NCBI GenBank assembly: GCA_037074765.1 | Contig: JBAMDO010000078.1 | Span: forward strand, 124,001 to 188,000 | Direction: 5' to 3' | Origin: Mansonella perstans | Taxonomy: Eukaryota; Nematoda; Chromadorea; Rhabditida; Onchocercidae | DNA: 64,000 bases | Shown here: piece after piece, positions 1 to 13,982 of the stretch | Numbering within the stretch: the stretch's first letter is position 1 | Layout: every line of letters starts with the position of its first letter | Program-made: the position numbers and the translations under genes | The notes under the pieces: generated by a model | Database searches by the model: none | The model's input: the letters and a program-made list of their open reading frames with translations, nothing else | What the model was told of the DNA's origin: nothing

Positions 1-2098
1 TCTTATCAGACTTCCTTCTGAGTATTTATCTCACCACAAAGAGTTTATATACTTCCAATTATAAACTTAAACTTCCAATTATACCAGTTATTTTTGATAC
101 TGCTGTAATATTCTTAATTTTCTATTAGTAATGCAATTGATGATTTTTAAATGCAAGTGAATCTAATGATATCTATCTTCCATGGTGGAAAACAAACATA
201 TTTAAAAGCGGTTATGTACATACGGAAAGATAAAGCTACTAGCTTGAACTTGTCGATAATAGAATAGATGATCTATATTATTGCACTGTCATTTTTATTT
301 TGTCAAAAAAGATATGTTATTTTCTAGCATGCAAAGATAAAAAAAGTGCTAGCACAATGTGGTTATATTTCTGTAAATGCTTCAATTTTTGAATTAAAAC
401 TTCCGACTACTATTTTTCTCATTGTTTACTTCACTTCATAGCAGATAGGCATCTCACATTGCAGTTTCAATTAAATTTTAACGCCATTATGACTATCACC
501 ATAATACTCTACACATTGCTAGAGTATGGCTATCACCACATTGCTCAGGTGCTCATTTGTAACTGATGAAGTCATTTTCAGATCAAGATGACATGTTACG
601 AATCTCCAGTGTTATTTTGAAAATGACTAATTTTTGCAATTCCAATCATCGTTAGTATGAAATGAAAATAGTTCTGACGTTGTAAAGTACGGTTCATTTA
701 CATCACTGTGCTGAAATAAGATGATCCTAGTTTATTTAGCTTTCAGTTTCGGAATCCTTGTTGCACTTATCAATTATCAATTGCATACCATCATTTGTTT
801 TCCAGTGCATTCAAACTCTGGTGACATATTTGGTATTTTATTTATCTATATGACTAGTCATTGTCTTCTACACAATAACGCTGTTTTTTTACTTAATTAC
901 AAAATTAAACTATTACAATCCTAGAATAATCATTTTGATTTCACTTCTTAAATTTCACCTTCGTTAAATCAATAATTTTTAAACATCTATCTACTAACTA
1001 ATTTTCAGTCATTCCATATAAAGCGTCTTAGATTTTGCAATAGTTTCTGTTGCGACCCAAAATTCCACTATTAGATAAATAAAATAAAAGTGAAACAAGT
1101 TGTTTGCCATTTTAGTTGAAACCAAAATTTAGATTTTCTTCGGTAATCCAAAACGTAATCACTTCACTGTTTATTCATGCTTTCATCTCGCATATGAAAC
1201 AACGATGCTATCTGATCCAGCGTTTCATTTCCACTTTCCTTTAAAGAAAAGTGATATTGAGATTAGTTTATTTACTAATTGGTTAAATCAAAAGGCTTCT
1301 CCATTTAATAAATCAAGCTTACATCCCCATCTGTCATGTATCACCGATATCTACAATTTCAAAATTTAATGCAAATATGAGGTTATTTGTTCTGTTGTTT
1401 CACTTGTAAAAAGTGAGCGCAAGGCATCTTTAAGTCAGAAGAGCAATTTGTAAAATTTTTCTTGAGATAGTTTTTGAGATAAATAATCTGTTTAAATCAA
1501 AATGAGTATCAAGTTTGTTTTGAGAAAGATCTCAGGAAGATTGTGACAATGTTCATTTCCATATTTGTATATATGCATGAAAGTTTTTGAGTCTAATACT
1601 CCATAATGGTTCAGAAATATTTTATCTAGGAAAATCATAAATTTTATCTAAATTGGTCTCAGTTTGATAAAAAACAAAAAACTACAAATAAAAAGTTTCT
1701 TTAAATTATTTATTGAATAGAAATTGAATATTTTTGTTTATATAATGCCACAATGATTGCAGTTATAGTTTATACAAAGTAAATATTTCCATACTTTTTT
1801 AAGAACTCGTGTGGTGAAAAAAATTAAAAAAAATGAATCATTGCAATAATTGCTGAGTAAAGTTTGGAAAAATCTTTCTATCTAGTAAGTTAAACTTTAA
1901 TTTGGATAAATTACCGAATAAATCAAAAATTCAATTAGAGGGTTGAAAGGAGACATTGGAAATATATGTATATTGCTACATTGAACGTTATTACTCTACA
2001 GAATTTTGCTTTGGAAATTAAGTTTTTATTGTTTATTCTCTATTTAAGTAGTATTGGCGTTTTATTGAATATGGTGACAAGTAAGTGTAAGTTCTGAG
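1..2098. other. Non-coding A+T-rich DNA
   Basis: No ORF with protein-like composition, no RNA gene seen. If the exon at 2941 belongs to a longer gene, part of its intron may lie here. Confidence 0.5.
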
Positions 2099-3011
2099 AT
2101 GAGTGAAGTTATGGTCAAGGCTAAACAAGTCTTCAAACATGTGGGAAAAGGTGTCGATCACCTCAAAAATAATGGTTTTTGTTCATAGCCTCAATTAAAC
2201 TTGACTCGATTTCTGGTAGGATGGTACTTGTAATTTTTAATTATAGCAAAAACCGGTGGAGTGTTGAAAAATTTGATTGTGTTTGTTGTTAGATTTTTAT
2301 TTCTTGTGAGTTTTTGTTCCGATCAAGATGAAGGAAGAATTGGGTGCTTGTATTTCTCATCACATCAAAACTATGATATATCTCATCAATTCAACGTATT
2401 GCTTCACTATTTAAGTAATCACTCTTCATCCCGTTTTCCAGTCTTAGAATCATACCAAAACTTTCCTCATCTATTATTTATTAGGTGATCTATTAATATT
2501 TCAAATAGGAAATGCATATCCATTGTATGTATAGTGTGGTAATTTCTATTTTCAATACGAAGCAACAAGGACGTAGATTACATTATTCGTTGAATAGCTA
2601 ATTTTAATCAGTAAAAACTGCAAGAGTAGTAGAAAAAATAATGTAATTTTTGAATTAAAAATGAATTTTAAGAATAAAGAAGTTAGAAAATATTTTAGAT
2701 TTAGTTTCAAACTTCGAAAACTGTTATGAGCAAATAAATAATTTAAGCTGAAACTTTAAGTGAACAAAAATCTTCAAACATTCAAAAAACCGACCAGTAT
2801 TATTTTCTACTATTAGTGACTTCCACAATTCCTTTGCTTTTTAGGAGCCAATGAAAAAACCACTTTTAATTTTTCTCTCTCTCATATTCCAGATTAAAAA
2901 GGCTTTACTTTTTGTACTGTTTTCGCGATTCTTTTCGCAGGTCTGAACATTCCACCGCAAGCCTATGGTTATGGATATGCAAAGAGTTACAGACGAAGCA
3001 GTCATATCTAA
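2099..3011 (+). CDS. Candidate small two-exon gene, 40 aa
   Basis: Exon 2099-2150 encodes MSEVMVKAKQVFKHVGK and ends in phase 1 at AAAG|GTGTCG. A strong TTTTCGCAG acceptor starts exon 2941-3011, which in the matching phase reads GLNIPPQAYGYGYAKSYRRS..., ending with TAA at 3009-3011. The product would be a short, very basic peptide with a Gly/Tyr patch and no signal peptide or membrane segment. The second exon is the better supported half; it could instead be the last exon of a longer gene whose other exons lie to the left. No family is recognised. Confidence 0.35.
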
Positions 3012-3031
3012 TACAGTTCATGTATTCATAA

Positions 3032-3687
3032 CTACTTTCTTCTTGATGCTATCTCATCGGCACTCAAATCTTCCTGAGGACTCTTGTCAAACATTTTCTC
3101 TTCTTCTGTAGACATTTTTTTAAAGCTCAATTCTTTCTTGGCTTCAATATGATCAGTGTTTTTTCTGAGAAAGAGAATTACTGCATGCTTAACGATGACA
3201 TTGATTTTAATTAGTTTGCATATATTTGCATACAATTCGATTCATAGTTTAAAATATTTAAAATATACTTCGTAGATTGATATCATTGTGCAACTGACCG
3301 CACAGATCTTTTTTCGATCCAAGCAAGCCGTCACCGAAGGCATTGCGGGATGTTTTAGAATGTTTTGCTTTCAATTTTTAAAAAAAATTCAAAAATTTAA
3401 AACAGATTTAAGTTTTCCAAGTGAAATTTTTATTGAATTTTTGCAAATATCTGCAAAAGACGACCAGAATTAATTGAATATAATCATTTTTCCGCGAAAA
3501 CAGAAAAACCTTGGAAGTCACTGAAAAGAATTTGTAAAAAGATTTCTGACATTTGTATTTAGATACGCACAGCAATTTATTTACGCAGCTATCATTCAAC
3601 CAACAATGGTATGACCCATTTGTTCAGCCGTTTGGTCGACAGCTATAGTAAATACTTCTCCAATCACTTTAAAAAACACAGCGTATA
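3032..3687 (-). CDS. Candidate minus-strand gene, 3' end
   Basis: The terminal exon 3164-3032 follows a CTTTCTCAG acceptor and encodes KNTDHIEAKKELSFKKMSTE... to DLSADEIASRRK and a stop, a charged tail with convincing composition. In-phase partners upstream on the minus strand are 3367-3295 (KTSRNAFGDGLLGSKKDLCG, weak acceptor) and 3687-3601 (YAVFFKVIGEVFTIAVDQTA, acceptor TTTTTTCAG). A further fragment near 5355-5290 (KTRQRKMMEEVRTSLGK) may belong. I do not recognise the protein. The last exon is the most credible part. Confidence 0.3.
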
Positions 3688-4846
3688 CTGAAAAAAGTTT
3701 TTCCAAATTTGTGTATGTACAGGAAAGCAATCTTTCAGTTAGTTTGACAAATATATTTTTAGGAATTTTAAAGAAAGCCGTGATCATCAGTATACTCTCT
3801 TTAAATAAAACAGCTACTGCAATGATGGAATATTGATTGTCATTTATGAATGTATACTTCCATATGGAGTTATATAGGATGTACAATCAAATCCTAACGA
3901 AAGATAAAGCATCATTGGTATTTTACTTTAAGGACGAAGTACTTACGAATACATAATCAAATTTATCATTTATTTTTGTTCAAAAACACCTAAGTGATAA
4001 AAAGTAATTGAATTTGTTAATTAATGGGAAATACAAAACAAATGTTTCATAGAAATAAACCGAACAATGAGTATACAGATGGCATCCGGTAATTAACTAA
4101 TAATGGAAGTCATTAATTGTTTATCTCTGTGACTGATGACATTCCTTTTCAGCCACCGATCTGAAGACTTCAAGTGAATTTAACCATTCATCTTCCTATT
4201 TTCTTTCATGACTTACAATATTTTTTATGAAGTGTTACTAGAGTTTATCGGTGAGAAAATCAAACAAACCTGGTAGGAATCCTAAGTTCGACATATGAAT
4301 TCACAGTGGCCTAGATATTGCAGATAGAATTTGGACCTGATCTAACTCTGATCGAACGTAACCAAACTCATTCATGTCAAGAGCTATCATATCCAGAGGC
4401 TTCAGGTGATCTTAAACATTCATTTTAACATTTTCCCTCATGCAATCATAATATTTTCCTGAAAATTTTGATTTTCTAAATTTGCATAATTTAGTATTTC
4501 TTCGCAATTTACAAACAACAAAATCGTTTTTAAATAGATGAATTTTATGAAATTTATTCATTTCAAACTTAAATAAGTATGTCCTTCGCAGTCCTGAAAT
4601 CTTCCTATTCTTTAGAGAAGATAGTTGAAGTTATATTTTGTTAATGGAAAAGGAAAATCCCTGATTGAAAAGATAGTTTTACATTATCCATAATATCGAC
4701 TTTCAGAACATACTAGCAGAACTGAACTTACAAACTTTTATGAAATGTACAGTATGTGTTCTTTGGGTATTGCCAAGCAAACTCACATGAAAATTGAAAA
4801 AGTTTAAATTAGCTCAGAAGATATCAGAATTCTTCCTACTAAGTTA

Positions 4847-4964
4847 GACTGACTGGCTTGAAGGAATCAAGTCGTTTAGAAAAAAAGTCAATATAGGACT
4901 GACTAGCTTGAAGAAATTTGATAAAGCAGAAAAAAAGTTGTTTAGAAAAAAAGTCAATATAGGA
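4847..4964. repeat. Partial direct duplication
   Basis: The 25-base block GTTTAG(A)7GTCAATATAGGA occurs at 4874-4898 and 4940-4964, and GACTGACT(G/A)GCTTGAAG occurs before each. Confidence 0.85.
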
Positions 4965-7012
4965 ATAGGTGAGGGTAAGTGGTGAAGAGACGGATATTTT
5001 GATTGTCTATTTTTCCATTTACCGAACTGGTATGTATGTCAAATGGTCAAAAGTTCTTACGCTTGTACCGAGTCATAAGGCCTTGAAATACAAACGACTT
5101 GATATAATCGATCATTTGTTTGCAACTTTACATTATAACTACCAAAAACTTCTAACGTTTTCATTTAAAACAAATAATCAGCGTAATAAAAATTGCTTGG
5201 AAGATGGTTATGATCACAGAGGACCGAAATAAAGCTAAACTGTAAATTTGATGACATTTCAAGATAAATTTAGAGAGTCTGTAGAAAACTTTTCCAAGAC
5301 TTGTCCTCACTTCTTCCATCATTTTACGTTGTCTTGTCTTATCGGCGCTATACAATCGAACCTTTTATACTGCAAGAATCGTCACATTTAATCCATTTCC
5401 GCAAATTCCAATCATAATAAGTCCTGAGCAAACACAAATATTAAGTAAAAATTATTATTCTTATCTTTGCAAGAGCAAAACGGTGAAAGAGTCATTTAAT
5501 CATTTTGTGATATTTCTTCGTAAATCGATTAGTTTAGAATTTTTGACGTCTTGTTTTTGACTTTTAAAGGTACTTTGAAAATCCACTTAAAACTTGCTGG
5601 ACAATTAATGACCTTACTTTCCAGATATTTCCTTTTCATTTCAACGAAAACTGATAATCAGCGGCATGGCTACCATCTCACTGATTAATTTTTATCAGAA
5701 ATTTAAGTGGGAAAATTTATCAGAAACAGACAGCTTTACGAAATCTCTGTGATTGTTTAATATATTTTCATATTTTCCTTGATCTTTAGAAACCAAAAGT
5801 CCTGAAACTTCATTTGGTTGTAGCTAGAAACCCTACAAGTTCATCAATTAGTCCGGTGTTCCGCAATTATGTTTTAAATTTGTCCTTTCTACAGCACTCC
5901 AAAATCTCGACAGCATTTATGCTGGATTTCATGTTGGATTTCACACTTTATTTTAAGACGAACTTGGCCTCTGCTGAATAAAATATGAAAATAAAAGATT
6001 TAGGCGTTATGATAATTAGATAATTAGACTCTCGAGAAATTTTTGTGTGCCAAATATATCAGTAGATTTGTTAGACCCTTTCAAGGATTTAATTTCGGGT
6101 CCACCAATTCTTTTATCAATTCAGAAATATCAAAGATTGAAGTTGCATGAAGCGATAAAGTCTGGTTAATTGTTTTGTAAGCTTCGGAGTTCAATGACGA
6201 TAATAGGAAGTTATTTCGCTTTAATTTTTTTTTTGTAATGGAATTTATTTAATCGAATGGTTTATTGCTAGTGCGTCAATTTTTTTTAAAGTACTTTGTG
6301 CTATTCGTCAAAAACTACGCTCGCCAAAAAATATCTAGAATATCAGAATGTCCAGAAAGTATTTACACCGATAAGTCTTTCACTAATTTCTTATAATATT
6401 AGTCTTTTTAGTATTTTTCAAATAATTTAAAACAACCAGTTTGAAATAACTTATGTCTTTCTTTACTTCAATGTTATAAAATCATGATTCGTTATGATTG
6501 ATTTTTAGCTTTATCAATAAATTCATAGATTTATTACAAACTGAATACTACTTTGGAAATGTCTGACTGACAAGTGAATATCTCAATGTTTCGCAAAAGC
6601 TAGCAATTCTAAAAATCAGATTAATTTTAGGTTTTGTCTGTATTTCTCTTGTTTCACATAAATATCAAAATTTTTACAAGCTTTTCTAAAGACAGAGTAC
6701 AAGCTTCTCTGGAAGGACTTTAAAAATGATAAAAGAATCCAGAAAAGGGATTAGAGGGGAAAGCTTATCTGTTCCCGTCGTATCCGAATAAAATGGTAGA
6801 GCAAAAATTTGGGGTGAAAACGATATGTGCCACTGATGATGACAACTGATTGTCCATTTCAACACCGGGATGAATGAAGATAGTGCATGTGTTGTAACAT
6901 AGTTTTCGTTAAATCAGCACTATCCCACATTCCACTGATTGAAATATATACTTGAATGAACACAAATATCTATCGCGACACTATTCGGAATTTGTTTGCT
7001 TTGCAATTCTCT

Positions 7013-7108
7013 GATAAGAAAATCAACAAATCACAGAATTTGTTTGCTTTTCAGTTCTCTGAGTCACATTAGTCATTTTGCACTTTGTAATTTGTTGATT
7101 TTCTTATC
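7013..7108. repeat. 18-bp perfect inverted repeat
   Basis: GATAAGAAAATCAACAAA (7013-7030) and its exact reverse complement (7091-7108) enclose 60 bases. A nearby direct repeat (GAATTTGTTTGCTTT) lies at about 6988 and 7038. Confidence 0.85.
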
Positions 7109-7326
7109 GATCACATTTGGGAAGTTAATTTTAATTCCCAGCAATGATTACATTAGAGTTGTTTACATTACTTCTCTAATAAAATGTGGATGGATTATAC
7201 TGTAAACATACATCATACACATCTTAGTGTGACATTTAAATTATCCTCACAACTATAATGGTGACATAGGTAATGTGACAATTTACTGCTGAAAATAGTT
7301 CTAGAGATGACGGTTGATCTGGATGA

Positions 7327-7643
7327 AATAAATAATATTTACTTACATGGGTAATCTTGCATTAGCAAATTGTTAACAACACCCAAATTAATAAATAATA
7401 TTTACTTACATGGGTAATCTTGCATTAACAAATTGTTAACAACACCCAAATTAATAAATAATATTTACTTACATGGGTAATCTTGCATTAGCAAATTGTT
7501 AACAACACCAAAATTAATAAATAATATTTACTTACATGGGTAATCTTGCATTAGCAAATTGTTAACAACACCAAAATTAATAAATAATATTTACTTACAT
7601 GGGTAATCTTGCATTAGCAAATTGTTAACAATACCAAAATTAA
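7327..7643. repeat. 63-bp tandem repeat, 5 copies
   Basis: The landmark ACTTACATGGGTAATCTTGC recurs at 7341, 7404, 7467, 7530 and 7593, exactly 63 bases apart. Copies differ at only a few sites (e.g. ACACCC versus ACACCA), which indicates recent expansion. Confidence 0.95.
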
Positions 7644-10600
7644 CTGGAGGAAAAAAAAAGTGTTTTTCACCACCAAAATCAATTCAGGAAAACTGGTCTG
7701 GTGCGTACAACTGATAAACGCTAAATGAAACAGTTTTCACTGTCACAGAATATTGAAGGGCCAAGATAACTTGCCATCTCTTGACAAAATATATAAAATA
7801 ATGTTAAAACGATAAATGCGATAATTTGAAGAGTAGATTCAGGCAAATTTCCTTCTCGTATTTTTCTCATTTGTTAACTAATTAATTGTTTTCACCAGGT
7901 AAATCTAATGAAATAATGCAGGTTAACAGTCTTTCGCATATTTCTGAAGATCGTTAATACTCCTGCAAAGATCCTGGGCGTGGTTGCAGCAGCAATCTTT
8001 GTTTCATTTGTGATCTTTCTTCTTGAAGAAATTAATTTCGGCGTTTTTGATTGATTTAGCTGAACAAACTACATTTTTCGGAAAAAGATGAAATGCAATT
8101 ATTGAATGATTACAAAAGAACAAAAAAGGTGAAAAATAATGTGATGTATCTTGAACTTAGATGCAATCATATTCAGCTCATATTTACCTTAATTAGCATC
8201 AGAACTAGTCATTAATTTTATGAGACTCACAAATTATATCTAATTTCCATTTACCATGTTCTCACCACAAAAATTCATGAAGAATTCATTTTCCTATCTT
8301 TTTTGATATCTAACATTGTATTCCTCTTTACTTTTTTTTGGTCGATCTACCATTGTATTTCTATCCGACAGTCCTAAGCTTTACATTTTGCCATCACTTC
8401 TATCTGTATGCTTTTATGATTGGTTTTAAAAGTAATGGCTAATCATTCTGCTGCGAGTTTTATAACTTTAACGAATTATAGGCAATTTTTTGAAGCTGAA
8501 AAATTAATTCCTTAAAATTTGCAAATTAGTTTTCTATAAAGAATGATAAGGTTTCTTTTCAAACAACATGTTTGGGCAAAAGATCGGTATCATTTTTTGC
8601 AAGAAAAACAGAAATGGATTTGCGCGGTAACACTTAATGAGGATATAAGAAATATTTTGAAGAATATTGCTTTGATAACTTCCTTCAGTCCACGTACGTG
8701 TAATTTCCACCACTGTAAGAAAATTGTCGTAAGTAAACATTCAGATGGACTAAAATATGGACACATGGAATATCTCGCATTAAAACTGAAAAATCTTGAC
8801 CGCTTATGAATGAAAACTACTGGCAAACTGATCATCTTCTCTATCAGTATCGTCCAGTGATTGCTTCCTCACGGATTCAACATTCCTGACCTCCGAGTTA
8901 GTCATTTAATCTCACCTGTTGAATTCTCACTTTCATTCAATAGTAGTGATGAGAAAAAACTGCCTTATTTCGAAGTGTGAAGACAAAAATTAGGCGATCC
9001 CTGCGCTCTATAATTCATTAGTTATATATTATTAGTTCTTTCTTTTTTGTATTCATATGATATATTCGATTTCAAATTTTCAGTTTAAGTGAAGAAATGG
9101 TTGGAGATGAGCCAACATAATTCACGAAGAGAAGAGGAACTTAACATATAGTAGGTAGTGAAGATAAATAGCCGAACATCATCAGCACGATGTCAAGAGT
9201 TCACATGTTGCAATGTTGCAATGCATTCTGCTTTGGTGACAAACATATCAAAAGCTTACGAATGGTTAGCAAAGTAATTAGAGTGAAGTTGATTCGCATT
9301 AGATATCAAAATTAAAATTGTCTTCCTTTGTTGCTGTTTAGTTTATTTTAATTTATCTGACTTCCGTACAATTTTTTCAAGTAGGAATTTGTTTTGGCAT
9401 GGAGGATCTACAAGAGACAGTTTAGTGCGACACCAATAAGAATTCTTTGCGGAGTTCAAGCTATTTTTCAATAAATGATCACTCAGTTATCAATCCATTA
9501 CTCTTTAAAAACTTAATTTTTAATCTTTATTTTTGGACGAACTTCACTGTTCAAATTCAGTTCCCGCTTACGACCATTATGACGTAAACAGATATAACCC
9601 AATTCAGCAAACTACAGCAAATGGCCTTCGAACCGATCGTTTGCACCATCTAGTAGTAGTGATCGTAATTCCCGTCATAATGGATGGATAAACGAAGGGA
9701 GGAGAGAAGGTCTGACTGAGAGAGAGAAAGATAGTTTTATCTATGCCTTTCAGAGTAAAAGTCTTTAACAATCGTTGCCGAAAATAGTCATCAACATTTC
9801 CATACTATTTTACTTTTGTTCATTTCTATCTCGCTCTCTTCCATGATGTTTTCCTCCTGTATTAAGTATTATGATAATCATAATCATCATTTCTGCCTGA
9901 GTTACTATTTGTTGTCACTCTGAACTAGTTATTGCTACTACTACTTCTTCGTCACTAACAATGTCACAGTCCCTCCCATCTTTCTTCTTCTCCTTTTCAA
10001 CCTCTGATCGCATCATAGACAACAATCGTCATCATCAAAATCACCTTAACCGTTGTAGTCAACCTTGGCGAACATTCCTGTGCGCCCAATCAACCATGTT
10101 TATGCAAAACATACTACTCTGAATCATCATCCTTCTTCTTCTTCTTTCGTCTAAATTCTGCAAAAGTAATAATTATGTTTTGTAAATTGCTTTTTACGTC
10201 CCTACGTATCATCAATATGAAAAGTCATTTAAAGTCATTTCGTCTAATCATTTATCACTTTCTGCAATTTCTTTCACCACTTTTGCTTTCAGATGTTCCA
10301 TAGCTGTACACCAACATCGAACTGGCGTAATCTCGTACTTTCGTCATAGCTTACCTAAATAAGGCTACTATCTAAATTGTAATAGCTTTATTACAATAAA
10401 GTCATGTTTCGGTCAAAAATGCAATATTTCAATGTTTTGATTACAAAAGACATATTATTGAGATGTTGACCGTTTTGGGTTAAACTGTTCGCTTAGCAGG
10501 TATTTGAACGACTATTTCAACGTCAATAAAATATGGACATTGATCACACCCAATCCTTACTCATCTTATCTTGCTTCATTTCATTTTATTTACTTAAGAT

Positions 10601-10953
10601 TATTTTAGATTTATTTTATATATTCCAAGCAATGAACGTTTAATGAAAAAGCTAAGATTACAATAAAATTAAAAATTTTATTACAATTTTTTTTGACAGT
10701 GTTGTTCAGTCAATCTTCTTGGTATCATAATGATTCGATATTTTAGTAAAAGTTATGCGGTATAGTTTTTTTCCCTTCTCAACTGTCATTTTTCAAGTTT
10801 TTTTCTCGATACAGAGCCACTTCCCTATAACATTTCAGTGAATTGTTGAAGCAAGAAATGTTTTTGCATTTCCCACAGATTAATTGCAATGATTAGACGG
10901 AGGATGAGATCCTTTCCAGTATTTCCGTCCGTCATTAATTCCTTGAATCAGTG

Positions 10954-11028
10954 ATTTCCCTAATCTATAAAATATCACCGCTTTTGATTACAATTACGGC
11001 ATTTCCCTAATCTATGAAATATCATTGC
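10954..11028. repeat. Short direct repeat, 47-bp period
   Basis: ATTTCCCTAATCTATAAAAT at 10954 recurs with minor changes (ATTTCCCTAATCTATGAAAT) at 11001. Confidence 0.8.
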
Positions 11029-13982
11029 TCATAGTAAAACGAATTAATTGCAACTTTCCAACTTTCCTAACAACACTTTTAACACTTTCCCAACATAATA
11101 TGTTTTACTGATTCCTGATGTTCTCAATATAAATCAATTTTATGTAGTCTGTTATCATTTAGCTAACATTAGTAATTGGTTTTATAGATATAGTTGTTTG
11201 GAATAAATAATGTTAAAGAAAATCTTTGATAATTAGCAGCACATCAGTTATCTCTAGTGTCGATTGTATAATTATCAATAGACATCATCTGCATTGTTTA
11301 AGCGTTTATTTTGTATAAATTCTGTTAAGATCAGGGAGTAAAATGGAAAAAAACGTGAATCGATAATAGAAATTAATGCATTTAACCCTATATCATACAC
11401 ACATCGTTTTATACGCAAATAAGTGCTTACGTCAAAATGAAGAAATATACGAAATTGATAGAATGGTAAGTTGAATTGAGTAACTGCTGTCATGATTCTA
11501 TCTTCTTTTTTATCATCAATAAAATAATATTTCCTTCAGGATGTCACCACTGCTAAATATATACAATGATCAAATGATTTTTGATGTCTTCTTAATTATT
11601 ATATGCTAATTCATTTCCAAAAGACGAAGCTTGTCGTCCTTTAGGTAACAAAAGATTGAGAAGAGAATGGGAAGTTTATTCGGGAGAAATCTTCTCCGCT
11701 TGTAATTTTCTGTAAACTCTCTTCATCTAAACTTCTCTTTCACTCAATTTTACAATAAATTGTTGATTTGGAATGTCAACAAAACTGTACGTATATATGT
11801 ATGTATTGATGGCAGACATAAATTCTTCTTCCTGTCTTTCTGTCTTAAATATTTAGTTTGCTCAAAATTCTTTATTCAAATTTTTAGTATTTTGCCTCTC
11901 GAGATAATGAAAATTTCCGCTTAACAGTATTTCTCTACTTGTGTACGTTTAAGCATTTGTTTTCTGGTGCTCCCCATTTCTACTGTTATTCTTTCATTTG
12001 TGACCAAGTTACCAGTAATTTAAATTTATTAACTTTTGTCGGGTTTATGGACAATAATAATATTGAAAAAGAAATTGAACTGACTGTTTTCGGGTATATT
12101 TGCTAAACACGGATTGCGATACTAGACAGTACCCATTCCATATCGATCTATTTTTCTTTCGTTAAAAAATTGAAATTTTTTCGATACTTGATTGAAAAAC
12201 TTAGGTTAAAAACGGTTGAAAAAATTAGCCTTTAGTCATTCAGTCATTTAAAGATTTAATATTTTTTACACTGATAAGATTTTTGCCATGTGCGGTTTCA
12301 TTACAGAGTTAAAGTTCATTTATCAAGCGTTCAATACTTTCTCATAAATTTCGCTTCTTTTTCTCTCTGGAACTTGGATCTTCTTTTATTAAGATTTCTT
12401 TTGCAAATAAGTTTGTTAAAATTTATTTTATGGTTAATCATGCGGGCAAATATGAGCTTAACCCTTAATCATTCCCTCAGATATGACTCGAAGAGTGCTT
12501 ACTTCAAAAGTAAGTTTCATACTTCAGAAGCATTGATTCTGGCTTCAGTGCTCTATATTTATTATTCCTAATTTACAATTGATGGATTTTCCTGAAAATT
12601 TTGATTTTCCGGTGTCACAAGAGTTTCCTGATTTAATTTCGTTAAAAACGCAGTAGTTTATGATTATAAAATAATTATAATGTTTGCTTGTTAATCAAAG
12701 TGATTGATAATTTTGCCAGATATAAGAATCGAGATTTTAGTTGTCCAAGTTTTAAGTACAACGTGATCTTGCTAATCGGAAAATGAAGCCAGCTCAGTGG
12801 CAACAATTAGTAAATTCCGAAGCTCCTTTTTGATGAATTTCATTAGCCATGAATAGGTGCCTTGGTTATTCCTGAAATTCTAAACAATCTTGATTAGTCA
12901 GAGTGATAAGGCTTGATCTGAATGGATTTTGATGATGAAAGTGGTTTATTACCAGGCCAGTCCTAATTTCTGTATCTTCCACTGCTCTAAACTATCCATA
13001 GTCATTCATCTTCTACGACCTTTTTCGTTTTTTGCATTTCTGAATACTATTGATTTTTCCTAATGTTATTTTTTTAGTTAGTTATTGCAATTAATGTGTT
13101 TTTCTTAAAGCTTTGCACATATGATATTTTAACTCTAGCTACATTAACCGCCAATAAATTAGCAGGACGTTGACAAAATCAAAGTTTTTTTGGGTTATCT
13201 TAAAACTTATTGTAATAGACTATTAGTGGACAGTACGAGTGATATATATATATATATTAATGTTATGTTAAATTTATATTTGATTCATGTTTCGGGCTCT
13301 CTCCGTCAAAAAGATTATAATAATGAGAGTTTACCGAATTTTGTCATTTTTAATTCTTCGTCAAAAATGAAAGTGGTAAGAATATATAAAGTGATAAGAA
13401 AGAAATACAATAAAGTGATGTCAATTTTTTGATATGCAAGCTCGTTTTATGACTTTCAATCTATTTTTGTTCGATTAAAGTAATTTTTCTAAAATTTTAA
13501 TCTGTATTTTTTAATCTTTATGAAGCGTTTTATATTATGTCCTGTCGCTCACTACCTTTTGATTAATGAGTTTTTTTAAGAAGTTTATATAAGATTTGTT
13601 GGATTCTTATAAATGGGCGTTCTTAAAAGGACAGCGTAATTTAATGTTAATTTTCGATGATGAATGGATTTTTGTTCATGGGTAACTTTTCAATTAACCA
13701 TTCCTGAAATATCTATATTTTATGCATTTTTTGATTCTTGCAAAAGTTTCACTCTGACTCTAACAAAAGTTCACCTGTTTTGGAAATTCATTTGACTGAG
13801 AAATGTAAAGTGAAGTTTATCAGGTGTGGAAATTTGTCCCTCGACTTTTTTCTTCCTTTCCTGCAATGCATTCTTGTATGTTGAATGATATTTCTGAGAA
13901 TGTTTGACACATGATAGAAATTCTTTTCATTAGTGTGTTATGATTCCTTTCTTTCTTTTCTTTTCTTCCATCTGTCGTTCAG

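Larger units (their letters stand above)
3888..13982. other. Long gene-poor stretch upstream of filamin
   Basis: About 10 kb of A+T-rich DNA with short repeats and only chance-like ORFs. It could be intergenic, or an intron if longer filamin isoforms begin upstream of the window. A segment at 9900-10140 is pyrimidine-rich and less A+T-rich; its + frame is open for 74 codons from 9901 (ATG at 9961, MSQSLPSFFFSFSTSD...), with no splice partner found. Confidence 0.5.

Noticed and set aside
8543..8835. Overlapping ORFs on both strands (88 and 81 codons)
   Set aside because: Neither has splice partners, a family resemblance or clear coding composition.
12290..12571. 93-codon + ORF
   Set aside because: Leu/Phe/Ile-rich as expected for chance ORFs in A+T-rich DNA; no context.
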